Positions 1 to 6,882 of a stretch of 8,119 bases of DNA are shown piece after piece. The notes below the pieces were generated by a model. That model saw only the letters and a list, made by a program, of their open reading frames with translations, searched no databases and had not been told where the DNA came from. Where the stretch lies: NCBI GenBank assembly GCA_903932805.1, contig CAIZHO010000535.1, positions 1 through 8,119 of the forward strand, in the 5' to 3' direction. The first letter of the stretch is position 1, and the number at the start of each line of letters is the position of its first letter. Origin of the DNA: an uncultured Roseiflexaceae bacterium. Lineage in GTDB: Bacteria > Chloroflexota > Chloroflexia > Chloroflexales > Roseiflexaceae. The position numbers and the translations under genes were made by a program.

Positions 1-224
1 GGCAGATCAGCGGGATCTCGATTGGTGCGTTTGTGTGGACCTACCAGGTCAACACCCTGGGTGGCAAAGCGTTCGAAGACATCAGCACCGCACCACAAGC
101 AATCCTGCAGCAGGGATACTCGACCACCATGCTGGTCGCGGCAGCAGTCTGCTTCTGCGGTCTTTTGCCGCTGTTGTATCACCTCAAAGCACGTCCGCCG
201 GTGGCACCGGCACCGACCGCTTAG
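1..224 (+). CDS. DHA2-family MFS exporter, C-terminal end only
   Basis: This is the last 73 codons of a major facilitator superfamily transporter whose start lies left of the window; the reading frame begins at base 3 and stops with TAG at 222-224. The visible part holds the end of a loop or helix (QISGISIGAFVW), a polar stretch with APQA, and a final hydrophobic helix (roughly TTMLVAAAVCFCGLLPLLY) followed by a short basic, Pro/Ala-rich cytoplasmic tail. In an ungapped hand alignment, 26 of the first 58 residues match the C-terminus of the complete transporter that starts 39 bp downstream, so the two are tandem paralogues. The family (EmrB/QacA, 14 helices) exports drugs or metabolites using the proton gradient; the substrate cannot be told. 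No terminator separates the two genes, so co-transcription is likely. Confidence 0.85.
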   Translation, partial: QISGISIGAFVWTYQVNTLGGKAFEDISTAPQAILQQGYSTTMLVAAAVCFCGLLPLLYHLKARPPVAPAPTA

Positions 225-263
225 TTCGTTCATTCTTTTTTCTGTAGCAAAGAAACACACGCA

Positions 264-1670
264 ATGACCACGGATTACTCGCGCAAATGGTGGGCCTTGG
301 CTGCAATCGGCAGCGGCACCTTCATGTCGACCATCGATGGATCGATTGTCAACATCGCCCTCAACACCATCCAAAACACCTACAACGCCTCGCTCGGCGA
401 CGTCGAATGGGTCGTCCTCGCCTATTTGTTAGGCATCGTCTGTCTGCTCCCCAGCATGGGTCGTTTGGGCGACATGATCGGCCGGCGCCGCGTCTACATG
501 GGTGGGTTCATCCTGTTTACGGCCGCCTCGGCGTTGTGTGGATTCGCATGGAACCTGCCCGCGCTGATTGGGTTCCGCGTCCTCCAGGCCATCGGCGCTG
601 CGATGGTACAGGCGATGGGCATCGCGCTCCTTGTACAGGCCTTCCCTGCGACCGAACGTGGTCGCGCCCTGGGCTACAACGGCACCATCATCGCCACCGG
701 TGTGGCAGCCGGCCCGGTCCTCGGCGGCCTCATCATTGCAACACTGGGCTGGCGGTCGATATTTTATGTCAATATTCCGTTCGGAATCCTGGCACTCATC
801 CTGTCGTACTATGTCCTGGCCGACGATTCCAAACGCACCCAGCAGCGCTTCGACTACATCGGCGCGGCACTCCTGGGCGGCGCGTTGGTGTCGATTCTCT
901 ACTCGTTGACCGAGGGCCAGCACACCGGCTTTGGGACGCCGCTGACCATGGGCATGTTCTTCGGCGGATTTGTCGTGCTGGCGCTGTTCATCTGGTGGGA
1001 GCGCCGCATCGATTACCCGATGCTCAACCTGCAGTTCTTCAGCAACCACATTTTCAGCTTGGGGTTGGTGGCAGCGAGCTTGCAAGCCTTGACGTTGCAG
1101 TTCAACTTCGTGTTGTTGCCCTTGTTCATGCAGAAAGTGCTGAACTTCGACACCGGCAAAACCGGCCTGTTGATGGTGGTATCGCCGATTGCGATTTCGA
1201 TTTTCTCGATGGTCAGCGGTCGCTTGTCGGATCGATTTGGGCCGCGCTGGGTCGCCACTGCGGGCATCTTCTTCCTCGGGTTGGGGCTGTACCGCGTCAG
1301 TGGGTTGACGGCCGAGTCGGATGTGTGGGACATCGTCCTCCGCGTCTTTTTCATCGGCACGGGGTTCGGGTTGTTCAACTCGGCCAATACGAGTAGCGTC
1401 ATGGGCAATGTGCCGCGCGAACACGGCGGCATCGCCAACGGGGTGCTGTCGGTGGTCCGCAGCACGGGTCAAATTGCCGGCGTGACGCTCGGAGCGTTCA
1501 TCTGGTCGACGCAGATTTTTGCACAGACCGGTCAGGCGTATATCGACTTTGGTGAAGCGCCGCAGGCGGCGTTGGTCGGCGGGTTCCAGACGACGATGTT
1601 CATCGCTGCCTGTTTATGCTGGCTCGCACTCATCCCCACGCTGATACGGCGCGACACCACGCCGGCCTAA
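264..1670 (+). CDS. DHA2-family (EmrB/QacA-type) MFS efflux transporter
   Basis: A 468-residue inner-membrane proton-coupled exporter, of usual length for the 14-helix DHA2 branch. Visible family hallmarks in order: TIDGSIVNIAL in helix 1 (about 23-33); motif A, GRLGDMIGRRR, between helices 2 and 3 (66-76); motif B, RVLQAIGAAM (105-114); motif C-like GPVLGGL (150-156); GWRSIFYVNIPFG (162-174), very typical of this branch; a central pair of helices (about 198-245) characteristic of 14-helix members; and a second motif-A-like GRLSDRFGPR (319-328) in the C-terminal half. The start ATG is preceded by only a weak purine stretch (AAAGAA), which suggests translation linked to the upstream paralogue. 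Substrate is unknown: antibiotic, dye or own metabolite are all possible. The gene is followed by a strong intrinsic terminator about 40 bp after its TAA. Confidence 0.93.
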   Translation: MTTDYSRKWWALAAIGSGTFMSTIDGSIVNIALNTIQNTYNASLGDVEWVVLAYLLGIVCLLPSMGRLGDMIGRRRVYMGGFILFTAASALCGFAWNLPALIGFRVLQAIGAAMVQAMGIALLVQAFPATERGRALGYNGTIIATGVAAGPVLGGLIIATLGWRSIFYVNIPFGILALILSYYVLADDSKRTQQRFDYIGAALLGGALVSILYSLTEGQHTGFGTPLTMGMFFGGFVVLALFIWWERRIDYPMLNLQFFSNHIFSLGLVAASLQALTLQFNFVLLPLFMQKVLNFDTGKTGLLMVVSPIAISIFSMVSGRLSDRFGPRWVATAGIFFLGLGLYRVSGLTAESDVWDIVLRVFFIGTGFGLFNSANTSSVMGNVPREHGGIANGVLSVVRSTGQIAGVTLGAFIWSTQIFAQTGQAYIDFGEAPQAALVGGFQTTMFIAACLCWLALIPTLIRRDTTPA

Positions 1671-1696
1671 GCGCATCCTGACGCGCCAGACGACTA

Positions 1697-1705
1697 TGGT
1701 ATGAT
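1697..1705 (+). promoter_or_regulatory. Extended -10 promoter for rlmN
   Basis: TGGTATGAT fits the extended -10 consensus (TG, one base, then TATGAT at 1700-1705, 5 of 6 matching TATAAT). A weak -35 (CTGACG, 1678-1683) sits 16 bp upstream. Transcription would start near 1711-1713, inside the 5' arm of the hairpin at 1708-1729. Such a transcript would lack part of that arm and should escape the terminator. This is a reading of the sequence only; no start site is mapped. Confidence 0.5.
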
Positions 1706-1707
1706 GA

Positions 1708-1734
1708 GGGAGGAGCGCACGCTCCTCCCGTTTT
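1708..1734 (+). terminator. Intrinsic terminator after the MFS gene
   Basis: GGGAGGAGCG at 1708-1717 is the exact reverse complement of CGCTCCTCCC at 1720-1729. It folds as a 9-bp GC-rich stem with a GCAC tetraloop and is followed by G and TTTT (1731-1734). It lies about 40 bp after the transporter stop and before rlmN. The T-run is short but the stem is very stable. It overlaps the probable rlmN transcription start. Confidence 0.75.
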
Positions 1735-1770
1735 CTATGCCAGACACGCCGTCTGTGGAGATACTCGGTT

Positions 1771-2913
1771 ATGACGACACCACGCCGCGATTTGCTCGCC
1801 TACACCCTGCCCGAGCTGGTCGACCTGCTTGCCATGTATACGCAACCTGCCTTTCGCGCCAAACAGATCTATCGCCAGCTGTATGTCAATCTGGTCGACG
1901 ACATCCAGCAGATGACCGATTTGCCGCTGGCCTTGCGGAGCGAACTCGCACTCCACCACAGCATTGGCTCGCTGACGTATGTACGCACCGTCAGTGCCGA
2001 TAATCAGATGACCCACAAAGCGCTTTTTCAATTGCCCACCGGCGAACAAATCGAGAGCGTCCTGATGCTCTACCCCGACCGTGCCACGGTCTGTGTATCG
2101 ACCCAAGCGGGCTGTGCGATGGGGTGTACCTTTTGTGCGACCGGCAGATTGGGGTTGTTGCGCAACCTCGAGAGCCATCACATCGTTGAACAAGTAGTGT
2201 GGGCACGGCGTACGTTGCGGTCGCTCCAACCGAGCACCACACACACCGCACCGACACAGGCCGACGCCAGTGGCGACGACTGGTGGGGCAATGACGGCGG
2301 GCATCCGGATGCACTGCCGCAACACCTGGGGAACGTGGTGTTCATGGGCATGGGTGAGCCCTTTGCCAACTATGATCGCTGGTGGAAGGCCGTCGAATGC
2401 CTGCACGATCCCAACGGCATCAACATTGGCGCCCGCGGGTTGACAGTGTCGACCGTCGGATTGGTCCCCGGCATCAAAAAGCTGGCCGACGCGCCGTACC
2501 CGATCAACCTGGCTATCTCGCTCCATGCACCCAACGACGCCCTGCGTTCGAGCATGATGCCGGTCAATGATCGCTGGAACGTCGATGAACTGCTCGCTAC
2601 CACGCGGGCATACATCACCAAGACCAACCGTCGCGTGTCTTTTGAGTACGTGCTGTTGCAGGGGCAAAACGACACCCCGGAACTCGCCGCAGAGCTGGCC
2701 GACAAACTCCAGGGCATGCTCTGCCACGTGAACCTCATCCCGTGGAATCCCGTCCCGGGGATGCCGCTCGGTCGCTCGGAGCGACAGCGGGTGGTGGCCT
2801 TCCAACGGGTCCTCCAAGACGCGCATGTGGCCTGTACGGTCCGCGTCGAACGCGGGATGTCGATCGCCGCAGCCTGCGGACAACTCGCCGGGTCGGTGAT
2901 TACTGGCCCTTAA
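1771..2913 (+). CDS. rlmN: Dual-specificity 23S rRNA (A2503-C2)/tRNA (A37-C2) methyltransferase
   Basis: RlmN is a cytoplasmic radical-SAM enzyme that methylates C2 of adenosine 2503 in 23S rRNA and, in characterised members, A37 of some tRNAs, tuning the peptidyl-transferase centre and decoding. The 380 residues carry the CxxxCxxC iron-sulfur motif (C115, C119, C122, in GCAMGCTFC). The two further catalytic cysteines known from E. coli (C118 and C355) appear to correspond to C108 (TVCVS) and C369 (AACGQL). [11 protein letters not shown] (193-202), the SAM-site loop of the family, and the [10 protein letters not shown] segment (248-256) are intact. The N-terminal 1-100 region is the usual RNA-binding-like domain. 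Between VVWARRTL and GNVVFMGMG there is an extra polar, Thr/Asp/Gly-rich segment (about 152-185) that looks longer than in E. coli. The ATG is supported by GGAG at 1757-1760, a slightly long 10-nt spacing. It overlaps its neighbour's RBS, so the pair is probably an operon. Confidence 0.96.
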   Translation: MTTPRRDLLAYTLPELVDLLAMYTQPAFRAKQIYRQLYVNLVDDIQQMTDLPLALRSELALHHSIGSLTYVRTVSADNQMTHKALFQLPTGEQIESVLMLYPDRATVCVSTQAGCAMGCTFCATGRLGLLRNLESHHIVEQVVWARRTLRSLQPSTTHTAPTQADASGDDWWGNDGGHPDALPQHLGNVVFMGMGEPFANYDRWWKAVECLHDPNGINIGARGLTVSTVGLVPGIKKLADAPYPINLAISLHAPNDALRSSMMPVNDRWNVDELLATTRAYITKTNRRVSFEYVLLQGQNDTPELAAELADKLQGMLCHVNLIPWNPVPGMPLGRSERQRVVAFQRVLQDAHVACTVRVERGMSIAAACGQLAGSVITGP

Positions 2914-2916
2914 GGA
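2912..2916 (+). promoter_or_regulatory. RBS overlapping the rlmN stop codon
   Basis: AAGGA begins inside the rlmN TAA (2911-2913) and lies 6 nt before the ATG at 2923. The overlap implies translational coupling of rlmN and the downstream membrane protein, and supports that start. Confidence 0.7.
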
Positions 2917-2922
2917 TTACCT

Positions 2923-3267
2923 ATGTATCTGCCTCTGTTGCTTTTGGTACGACGCATTATCGGCGCTATCTGTGTCGTCATCGGCATCATCGGCTTACTG
3001 ATGCCCATCTTGCCCGGCTGGCCGTTCCTCATCCCGGGGATAGCGCTGCTCGGGCCGCGCGACCCGATATTGCGCACACTGCACTTCTGGATAATCCGCC
3101 TGCTCAAGTTCGCCAAATCGCGCAAGACGCCGTGGATTGCCCAGACCGGTGAGAAACTCTATGTGCTCTACAAACAGACACGTAACACGGTGACCCCGCT
3201 GATTCTCAAGATGGAAGCGACACTGGAGCGCTGGACGGGCTACACCACACCCCCCAAAGGCTCATAA
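2923..3267 (+). CDS. Small two-helix membrane protein, PGPGW/DUF454-like
   Basis: A 114-residue protein of unknown function. Residues about 9-29 form a hydrophobic helix ending in the Pro/Gly-rich turn PILPGWPFLIPG (28-39), then a short second hydrophobic stretch and GPRDP (44-48). This LP-PGW-P-GL pattern resembles the PGPGW (putative transmembrane) and DUF454/YbaN groups of small inner-membrane proteins; the assignment is by eye. After a third, weakly amphipathic segment (LHFWIIRLLKFA, 53-64) the C-terminal half is basic and probably cytoplasmic (KSRK, YKQTRN). It starts 9 bp after rlmN with an RBS that overlaps the rlmN stop, so it is almost certainly co-transcribed. No catalytic motif is visible and I do not propose a function. 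Confidence 0.8.
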   Translation: MYLPLLLLVRRIIGAICVVIGIIGLLMPILPGWPFLIPGIALLGPRDPILRTLHFWIIRLLKFAKSRKTPWIAQTGEKLYVLYKQTRNTVTPLILKMEATLERWTGYTTPPKGS

Positions 3268-3286
3268 GCGGTCCGCCAGACAGACG

Positions 3287-3295
3287 TGCTATTAT
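3287..3295 (+). promoter_or_regulatory. Extended -10 promoter for hisS
   Basis: TGCTATTAT is an extended -10 element (TATTAT at 3290-3295, 5 of 6 matching consensus). No convincing -35 is seen at 16-18 bp. CGCCAGAC at 3274-3281 ends 8 bp before the hexamer, the same word at the same distance as in the rlmN promoter. Transcription would start near 3301-3302, giving a leader of only about 25 nt. Confidence 0.5.
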
Positions 3296-3300
3296 GCAAG

Positions 3301-3312
3301 CAGAACGTTCTG
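3301..3312 (+). repeat. Perfect 12-bp palindrome at the hisS transcription start
   Basis: CAGAACGTTCTG is a perfect inverted repeat exactly where transcription from the extended -10 element should begin, 13 bp before the hisS ATG. It could be an operator, a short 5' hairpin, or chance. Confidence 0.4.
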
Positions 3313-3325
3313 TCGTGGAGTCGCT

Positions 3326-4660
3326 ATGAGCACCAAACCCCAAAATGTCAAAGGCATGCGTGATCTCTTGCCGCCGGCGATGATGTTGCGCCAGCATATC
3401 ATCAAGACCCTCAGCACCGTCTTCGAACGCTATGGCTTCGAACCGCTGCAGACGCCGGTGCTCGAACACGCCGAGACGCTCGAAGGCAAATTGGGCGACG
3501 AAGAACGCCTCATCTACCGCTTCGAAGACCATGGCGGCCGCAAGCTGGCCATGCGGTACGACCAGACCGTGCCGTTGGCCCGCGTGGTCGCACAATATCA
3601 ATCACAACTCCAGCTGCCCTGGCGGCGCTACGCCATCGGCGCATCGTACCGCGGCGAACGCACCCAGCGCGGCCGCTATCGCGAGTTCTACCAGGCCGAC
3701 ATCGACATCATCGGCTCGGCATCGCCGGTCGCCGATGCCGAGATTATTGCCGTCCTCACCGATGCGCTGACCGCCCTGGGCTTCGACAACTTCGTCACCC
3801 TGCTGAGCCACCGCCAGATCCTGGGCGGTATTGCCCGCGTGTCGGGCCTCGATGAAGCAGCCGCCGGGTCGGTCTATCGGGCAATCGACAAACTCGACAA
3901 AATCGGCGTCGACGGTGTGCGCACCGAGCTGACCAACAGTGGCGTCTCGGCAGCGGCCTGCGACCGGATTCTGCACCTCGTGTCATTGACTGGTGAGTCC
4001 AACGATGTCCTTGACGCCCTCGCCAGCGCATTGGCCGGCGACGAGCGGGCCCAGGCCGCCATCGTCAACCTGCGGGGCATCATCGCCGCCGCCGAGGCCA
4101 TGGGCGTGCCCAGCAACCGCTACACGGTGGCACCACGGCTGGCCCGCGGCTTGTCGTACTACACCGGGATGGTCTGCGAGGCCGTGGTCGAGTCACCCCC
4201 GATGGGGTCGTTGCTCGGCGGCGGGCGCTACGACGACCTGATCGGTCTGTTCGCCGACAAATCACTGCCCACCGTGGGTATCGCCTTTGGGCTCGACCGC
4301 CTGCACGACGTGATGGAAGAACTGGGCATGGGGCCACGGGGCGCTATGGCAGAAGTTTTTGTGACCATGTTCAGCAGTGATCTGAGCGCAGCGAACCTGG
4401 CCCATGCCCACACGTTGCGGGCGGCCGGGTTCAAGGTCGAGGTGGCCCTCGACGCAAACGAGCGCCTCGGCAAGCAACTGCAAACGGCCGACCGCCGTGG
4501 GATCCCGTATGCACTCGTGCAAGGACCCGACGAGCTCGCCGCCGGTGAAGTCGTGGTGCGGGACCTCAAAGACGGCACCCAGCATCGCTACGCGGTGTCT
4601 GCACTGGTCGCCGGTCTGCAGAGCCTGCTGAGTGCACGCCAGCACACCACCCAGGAGTAA
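3326..4660 (+). CDS. hisS: Histidyl-tRNA synthetase (class II), eukaryote-like subtype
   Basis: Charges tRNA-His with histidine in the cytoplasm; normally a homodimer. The 444 residues have the class II core. The N-terminal KGMRDLLP (9-16) is followed by MRYDQTVPLAR (76-86). Motif 2 is YRGERTQRGRYREFYQ (108-123), with the ATP-binding arginines. The histidine-binding loop is LARGLSYYTG (272-281), keeping the catalytic arginine, with Ser where most enzymes have Asp. GGGRYDDL (298-305) and motif 3, GIAFGLDRL (318-326), complete the catalytic core. Residues from about 343 form the anticodon-binding domain. ETLEGKLGDEERLIYRFED, GRYREFYQADIDI and YRAIDKLDKIG resemble the human/archaeal subtype more than the E. 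coli one (from memory of those sequences). ATG is supported by GGAG at 3317-3320, 5 nt upstream. It has its own promoter and is followed after 5 bp by the folate enzyme. Confidence 0.96.
   Translation: MSTKPQNVKGMRDLLPPAMMLRQHIIKTLSTVFERYGFEPLQTPVLEHAETLEGKLGDEERLIYRFEDHGGRKLAMRYDQTVPLARVVAQYQSQLQLPWRRYAIGASYRGERTQRGRYREFYQADIDIIGSASPVADAEIIAVLTDALTALGFDNFVTLLSHRQILGGIARVSGLDEAAAGSVYRAIDKLDKIGVDGVRTELTNSGVSAAACDRILHLVSLTGESNDVLDALASALAGDERAQAAIVNLRGIIAAAEAMGVPSNRYTVAPRLARGLSYYTGMVCEAVVESPPMGSLLGGGRYDDLIGLFADKSLPTVGIAFGLDRLHDVMEELGMGPRGAMAEVFVTMFSSDLSAANLAHAHTLRAAGFKVEVALDANERLGKQLQTADRRGIPYALVQGPDELAAGEVVVRDLKDGTQHRYAVSALVAGLQSLLSARQHTTQE
4653..4657 (+). promoter_or_regulatory. RBS of fchA inside the end of hisS
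   Basis: AGGAG lies within the last hisS codons, 8 nt before the ATG at 4666. It supports that start and links translation of the two genes. Confidence 0.65.
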
Positions 4661-4665
4661 TCGCG

Positions 4666-5286
4666 ATGAGCATACCCCTGCGCGACCAGAGCGTCCACGC
4701 GTTCCTCGATCAACTCGCCTCGGCCAGCCCGACCCCGGGTGGCGGCAGTGTTGCGGCACTGACCGGCGCATTGGCCGCGGGGCTCATCAGCATGGTCTGT
4801 CACCTGACCGTGGGGCGGCCGCGCTATGCCGCCTTCGAGGCCGAGGCCCAAGCCATCCTGGCCCAAACCGAGGCAATCCGGGCGCGACTCACCGACCTCA
4901 TCCAGATCGACGTGGCAGCCTATAGCACCGTAGCAGCCGCCTACAAACTCCCCAAAGAGGACTCGACCCGCACCGCAGCCATCGCGGCCGCCATGGTGGT
5001 GGCTACCGATGTGCCCCTGCAGATTGCCGAGCAAGCAGCAGCCCTCCTTCCACTCGCCCTCCCCGTGGCCCAACACGGTAACCGCACAGCGGTCGGTGAT
5101 GTGGTAGCCGGCGCACAGTTGGCCGTGGCCTGCGTGCATGCAGCATTGATCAATGTCGATGCGAACGTCGGGTTGCTGGCAGATCATCCCGGTCGTGATG
5201 CATTTGTGGCACGCCAAGCGGCAGCCCGCGCCGGGATCGAAGCACAGCGCGATGCGATCGTTGCGGTTGCGATGGGGCGCCTATAG
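4666..5286 (+). CDS. fchA: Methenyltetrahydrofolate cyclohydrolase / formimino-THF cyclodeaminase (FTCD_C family)
   Basis: A 206-residue stand-alone member of the FTCD_C fold, the normal length for FchA-type enzymes. Such proteins act in the cytoplasm on one-carbon folates, either hydrolysing 5,10-methenyl-THF to 10-formyl-THF (EC 3.5.4.9) or deaminating 5-formimino-THF (EC 4.3.1.4); sequence inspection cannot separate the two. Family marks are the N-terminal SASPTPGGGSVAALTGALA (19-37), the conserved Asp in QIDVAAYSTVAAAYKLPK (80-97, D82), and the Gly/Asp-rich AVGDVVAGAQLA segment (142-153). Nearly all helical and Ala-rich. Five bp separate it from hisS, whose end carries its RBS, so it is co-transcribed with hisS. 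A formimino-THF role would link it to histidine breakdown, but no hut gene is in view. It ends at TAG, 47 bp from the convergent dnaA stop. Confidence 0.88.
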   Translation: MSIPLRDQSVHAFLDQLASASPTPGGGSVAALTGALAAGLISMVCHLTVGRPRYAAFEAEAQAILAQTEAIRARLTDLIQIDVAAYSTVAAAYKLPKEDSTRTAAIAAAMVVATDVPLQIAEQAAALLPLALPVAQHGNRTAVGDVVAGAQLAVACVHAALINVDANVGLLADHPGRDAFVARQAAARAGIEAQRDAIVAVAMGRL

Positions 5287-5334
5287 ACCCACGGCAACAA
5301 ACCATAGCCCCACGGCATGCCGTGGGGCTATGGT
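5281..5334. terminator. 34-nt perfect palindrome between convergent fchA and dnaA, probable bidirectional terminator
   Basis: Positions 5301-5334 form a perfect palindrome (17-nt arms, centre GCATGC at 5315-5320). The right edge is the last base of the dnaA stop codon on the minus strand. The left arm unit (CCATAGCCCCACGGCA, 5302-5317) also occurs as a direct, slightly diverged copy at 5281-5296 (CTATAGACCCACGGCA, two mismatches), which contains the fchA stop codon. In RNA either strand would fold into a very stable hairpin, a suitable stop for both convergent genes. Neither side has a long T-run (the minus side reads TTGTTG), so it is not a textbook intrinsic terminator. A protein-binding or structural role is possible. 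Confidence 0.6.
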
Positions 5335-6848
5335 CATGAATAAAACTTCTCGCGCAAGGTGTTGATTTCGTTTTTGAGGCGCGTGTCGGTGATGAGCTCT
5401 TCGGTGATTTTCTCGCAGCCATGCATAATCGTGGTGTGGTCACGCCCACCAAGCAACACGCCGATGTCGACCAGGCTGGCATCGGTTTCTTCACGCAACA
5501 AATACATCGCAATCTGACGCGGCATCACAATGTTGCGGCTCCGACCGCGGCCCTGCAGCGTCTTGAGGTCGATGCCGTAGAATTCGCACACCGTGCGCAC
5601 AATAGCATCTGCGGTGACCCGCTTTTTGGAGCGCGTATCGAGCAGATCACTCAACGCCGTTTGGGCGCCCTCGACTGTGATAGCCGTTCCGTTCATCTTT
5701 GCAAAGGCCACCACGCGGTTGAGGCTGCCTTCGAGCTCGCGAATGTTGCTCTGGATGCGTTGCGCCAAAAACTCGATGACCGAAGCCGGCACATCGACCG
5801 TCATCTGCTCGGCCTTGGTGCGCAAGATGGCAATGCGCGTCTCGTAATCGGGTAATTGCACGTCGACAATCAGCCCCCATTCAAACCGTGAGCGCAGGCG
5901 TTCTTCGAGGGTCAGAATTGCTTTGGGAGGACGATCCGACGTCATTACCACCTGCTTACCTGCGGTATGCAGGGTATTGAAGGTATGGAAGAACTCTTCT
6001 TGGGTGGCGTCTTTGCCCGCAATGAACTGGATGTCGTCGATCAGCAGAATATCAATATTGCGATAGCGATTGCGAAACTCTTCGGTTTGTTGCCGGCGAA
6101 TGGCGTTGATCAAGTCGTTGGTGAACTTTTCGCTCGACACATACAGCACATTGATGTCGGGATTCTGCGACAACGCCGCATTGCCGATGGCGTGCAACAA
6201 GTGGGTTTTGCCCAGACCGACACCGCCATACAAAAACAACGGGTTGTACGCTTGGGCAGGATGATCGGCCACTGCCATACAGGCGGCACTCGCCAGCCGA
6301 TTGCTCGAACCGATGATAAAGCGATCAAACGTAAAGCGCTGATTGAGCATGCCACGGGCGGCCGTGCTCAAGAAGTCGATTTGCTGCGGGCTGTCGTCGT
6401 TGGTCAACTGCTTGCCCAGCATTTTGGGCTTGGTGGTGGGCTGATCGCTGCCCCGCACCGGCTTGGTCGGCTCGGCACTTGCACTGACGGTCTGTGGCTT
6501 GAGCAGGTCGTCTTGGCTATCATCGACCGGCAGATCCTCGTCGCGAATAATGGGCAACTTATTGGTCGTACTGCTCTTGGTAGCACTCCCATCAGGATGC
6601 GTATAGGCACCGACGACGACGCGTACACGTACCGAATATGCCAAAACGTCTTTGAGGATGGTGGTAATCATGCCGCTGTAGCGCGACTCGACGGCCTCGC
6701 GCAGCATCGGCGTGCTGACGCTGACGACAGCGATGTTGCCGTCGAGGTGTACCAACTCGGTGCGACGCAGCCATGTATTGTATTCGCTCCGCGGCAACTG
6801 AAGCTCCAGCGCGCCGAGCACACTATTCCACGTTTTGGGCAAATTCAC
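5334..6848 (-). CDS. dnaA: Chromosomal replication initiator DnaA
   Basis: Binds DnaA boxes at oriC, oligomerises with ATP and opens the duplex. I count from GTG at 6848 (504 residues): GGAG at 6855-6858 lies 6 nt upstream. The longer frame starting with TTG at 6884 has no RBS and begins in the T-run of a hairpin. Domain I (about 1-80; [13 protein letters not shown] at the front) is followed by a Thr/Ser/Pro/Asp-rich linker (about 88-150). The AAA+ domain has Walker A GGVGLGKT (208-215), Walker B LLIDDIQF (268-275), sensor 1 VVMTSDRPP (300-308), arginine-finger region LRSRFEWGL (318-326) and sensor 2 [10 protein letters not shown] (369-378). Domain IV ends with the DNA-binding signature [15 protein letters not shown] (467-481). 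All key residues are present. No dnaN, recF, gyrB or rpmH is adjacent, and no DnaA box is visible in the upstream gap. It is convergent with fchA and divergent from the lipoprotein gene. Confidence 0.95.
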   Translation of the reverse strand: MNLPKTWNSVLGALELQLPRSEYNTWLRRTELVHLDGNIAVVSVSTPMLREAVESRYSGMITTILKDVLAYSVRVRVVVGAYTHPDGSATKSSTTNKLPIIRDEDLPVDDSQDDLLKPQTVSASAEPTKPVRGSDQPTTKPKMLGKQLTNDDSPQQIDFLSTAARGMLNQRFTFDRFIIGSSNRLASAACMAVADHPAQAYNPLFLYGGVGLGKTHLLHAIGNAALSQNPDINVLYVSSEKFTNDLINAIRRQQTEEFRNRYRNIDILLIDDIQFIAGKDATQEEFFHTFNTLHTAGKQVVMTSDRPPKAILTLEERLRSRFEWGLIVDVQLPDYETRIAILRTKAEQMTVDVPASVIEFLAQRIQSNIRELEGSLNRVVAFAKMNGTAITVEGAQTALSDLLDTRSKKRVTADAIVRTVCEFYGIDLKTLQGRGRSRNIVMPRQIAMYLLREETDASLVDIGVLLGGRDHTTIMHGCEKITEELITDTRLKNEINTLREKFYS

Positions 6849-6854
6849 GGGCTG

Positions 6855-6858
6855 CTCC
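6855..6858 (-). promoter_or_regulatory. RBS deciding the dnaA start
   Basis: On the minus strand GTGGAG ends 6 nt before GTG at 6848. The same GTGGAG word precedes the rlmN and hisS starts in this window, which strengthens the choice of this GTG over TTG 6884 or GTG 6860 (the latter is itself part of the RBS). Confidence 0.65.
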
Positions 6859-6882
6859 ACCGAATGTCGCTTCGCGGGGGTC

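Noticed and set aside
429..1472. 347-codon open frame on the minus strand inside the MFS gene
   Set aside because: Antisense shadow with a low-complexity charged product and no initiation signal.
1735..2883. 382-codon open frame on the minus strand, almost the full length of rlmN
   Set aside because: It lies antisense to a certain gene, its product is Arg/His/Gln-rich without domains, and it has no RBS; it is a by-product of GC-biased third codon positions.
3301..3312. LexA (SOS) box at the GAACGTTC palindrome
   Set aside because: Known Gram-positive type boxes have four bases between GAAC and GTTC; here the halves abut.
3296..3325. T-box or other amino-acid-sensing leader for hisS
   Set aside because: The predicted leader is only about 25 nt and has no T-box sequence or terminator.
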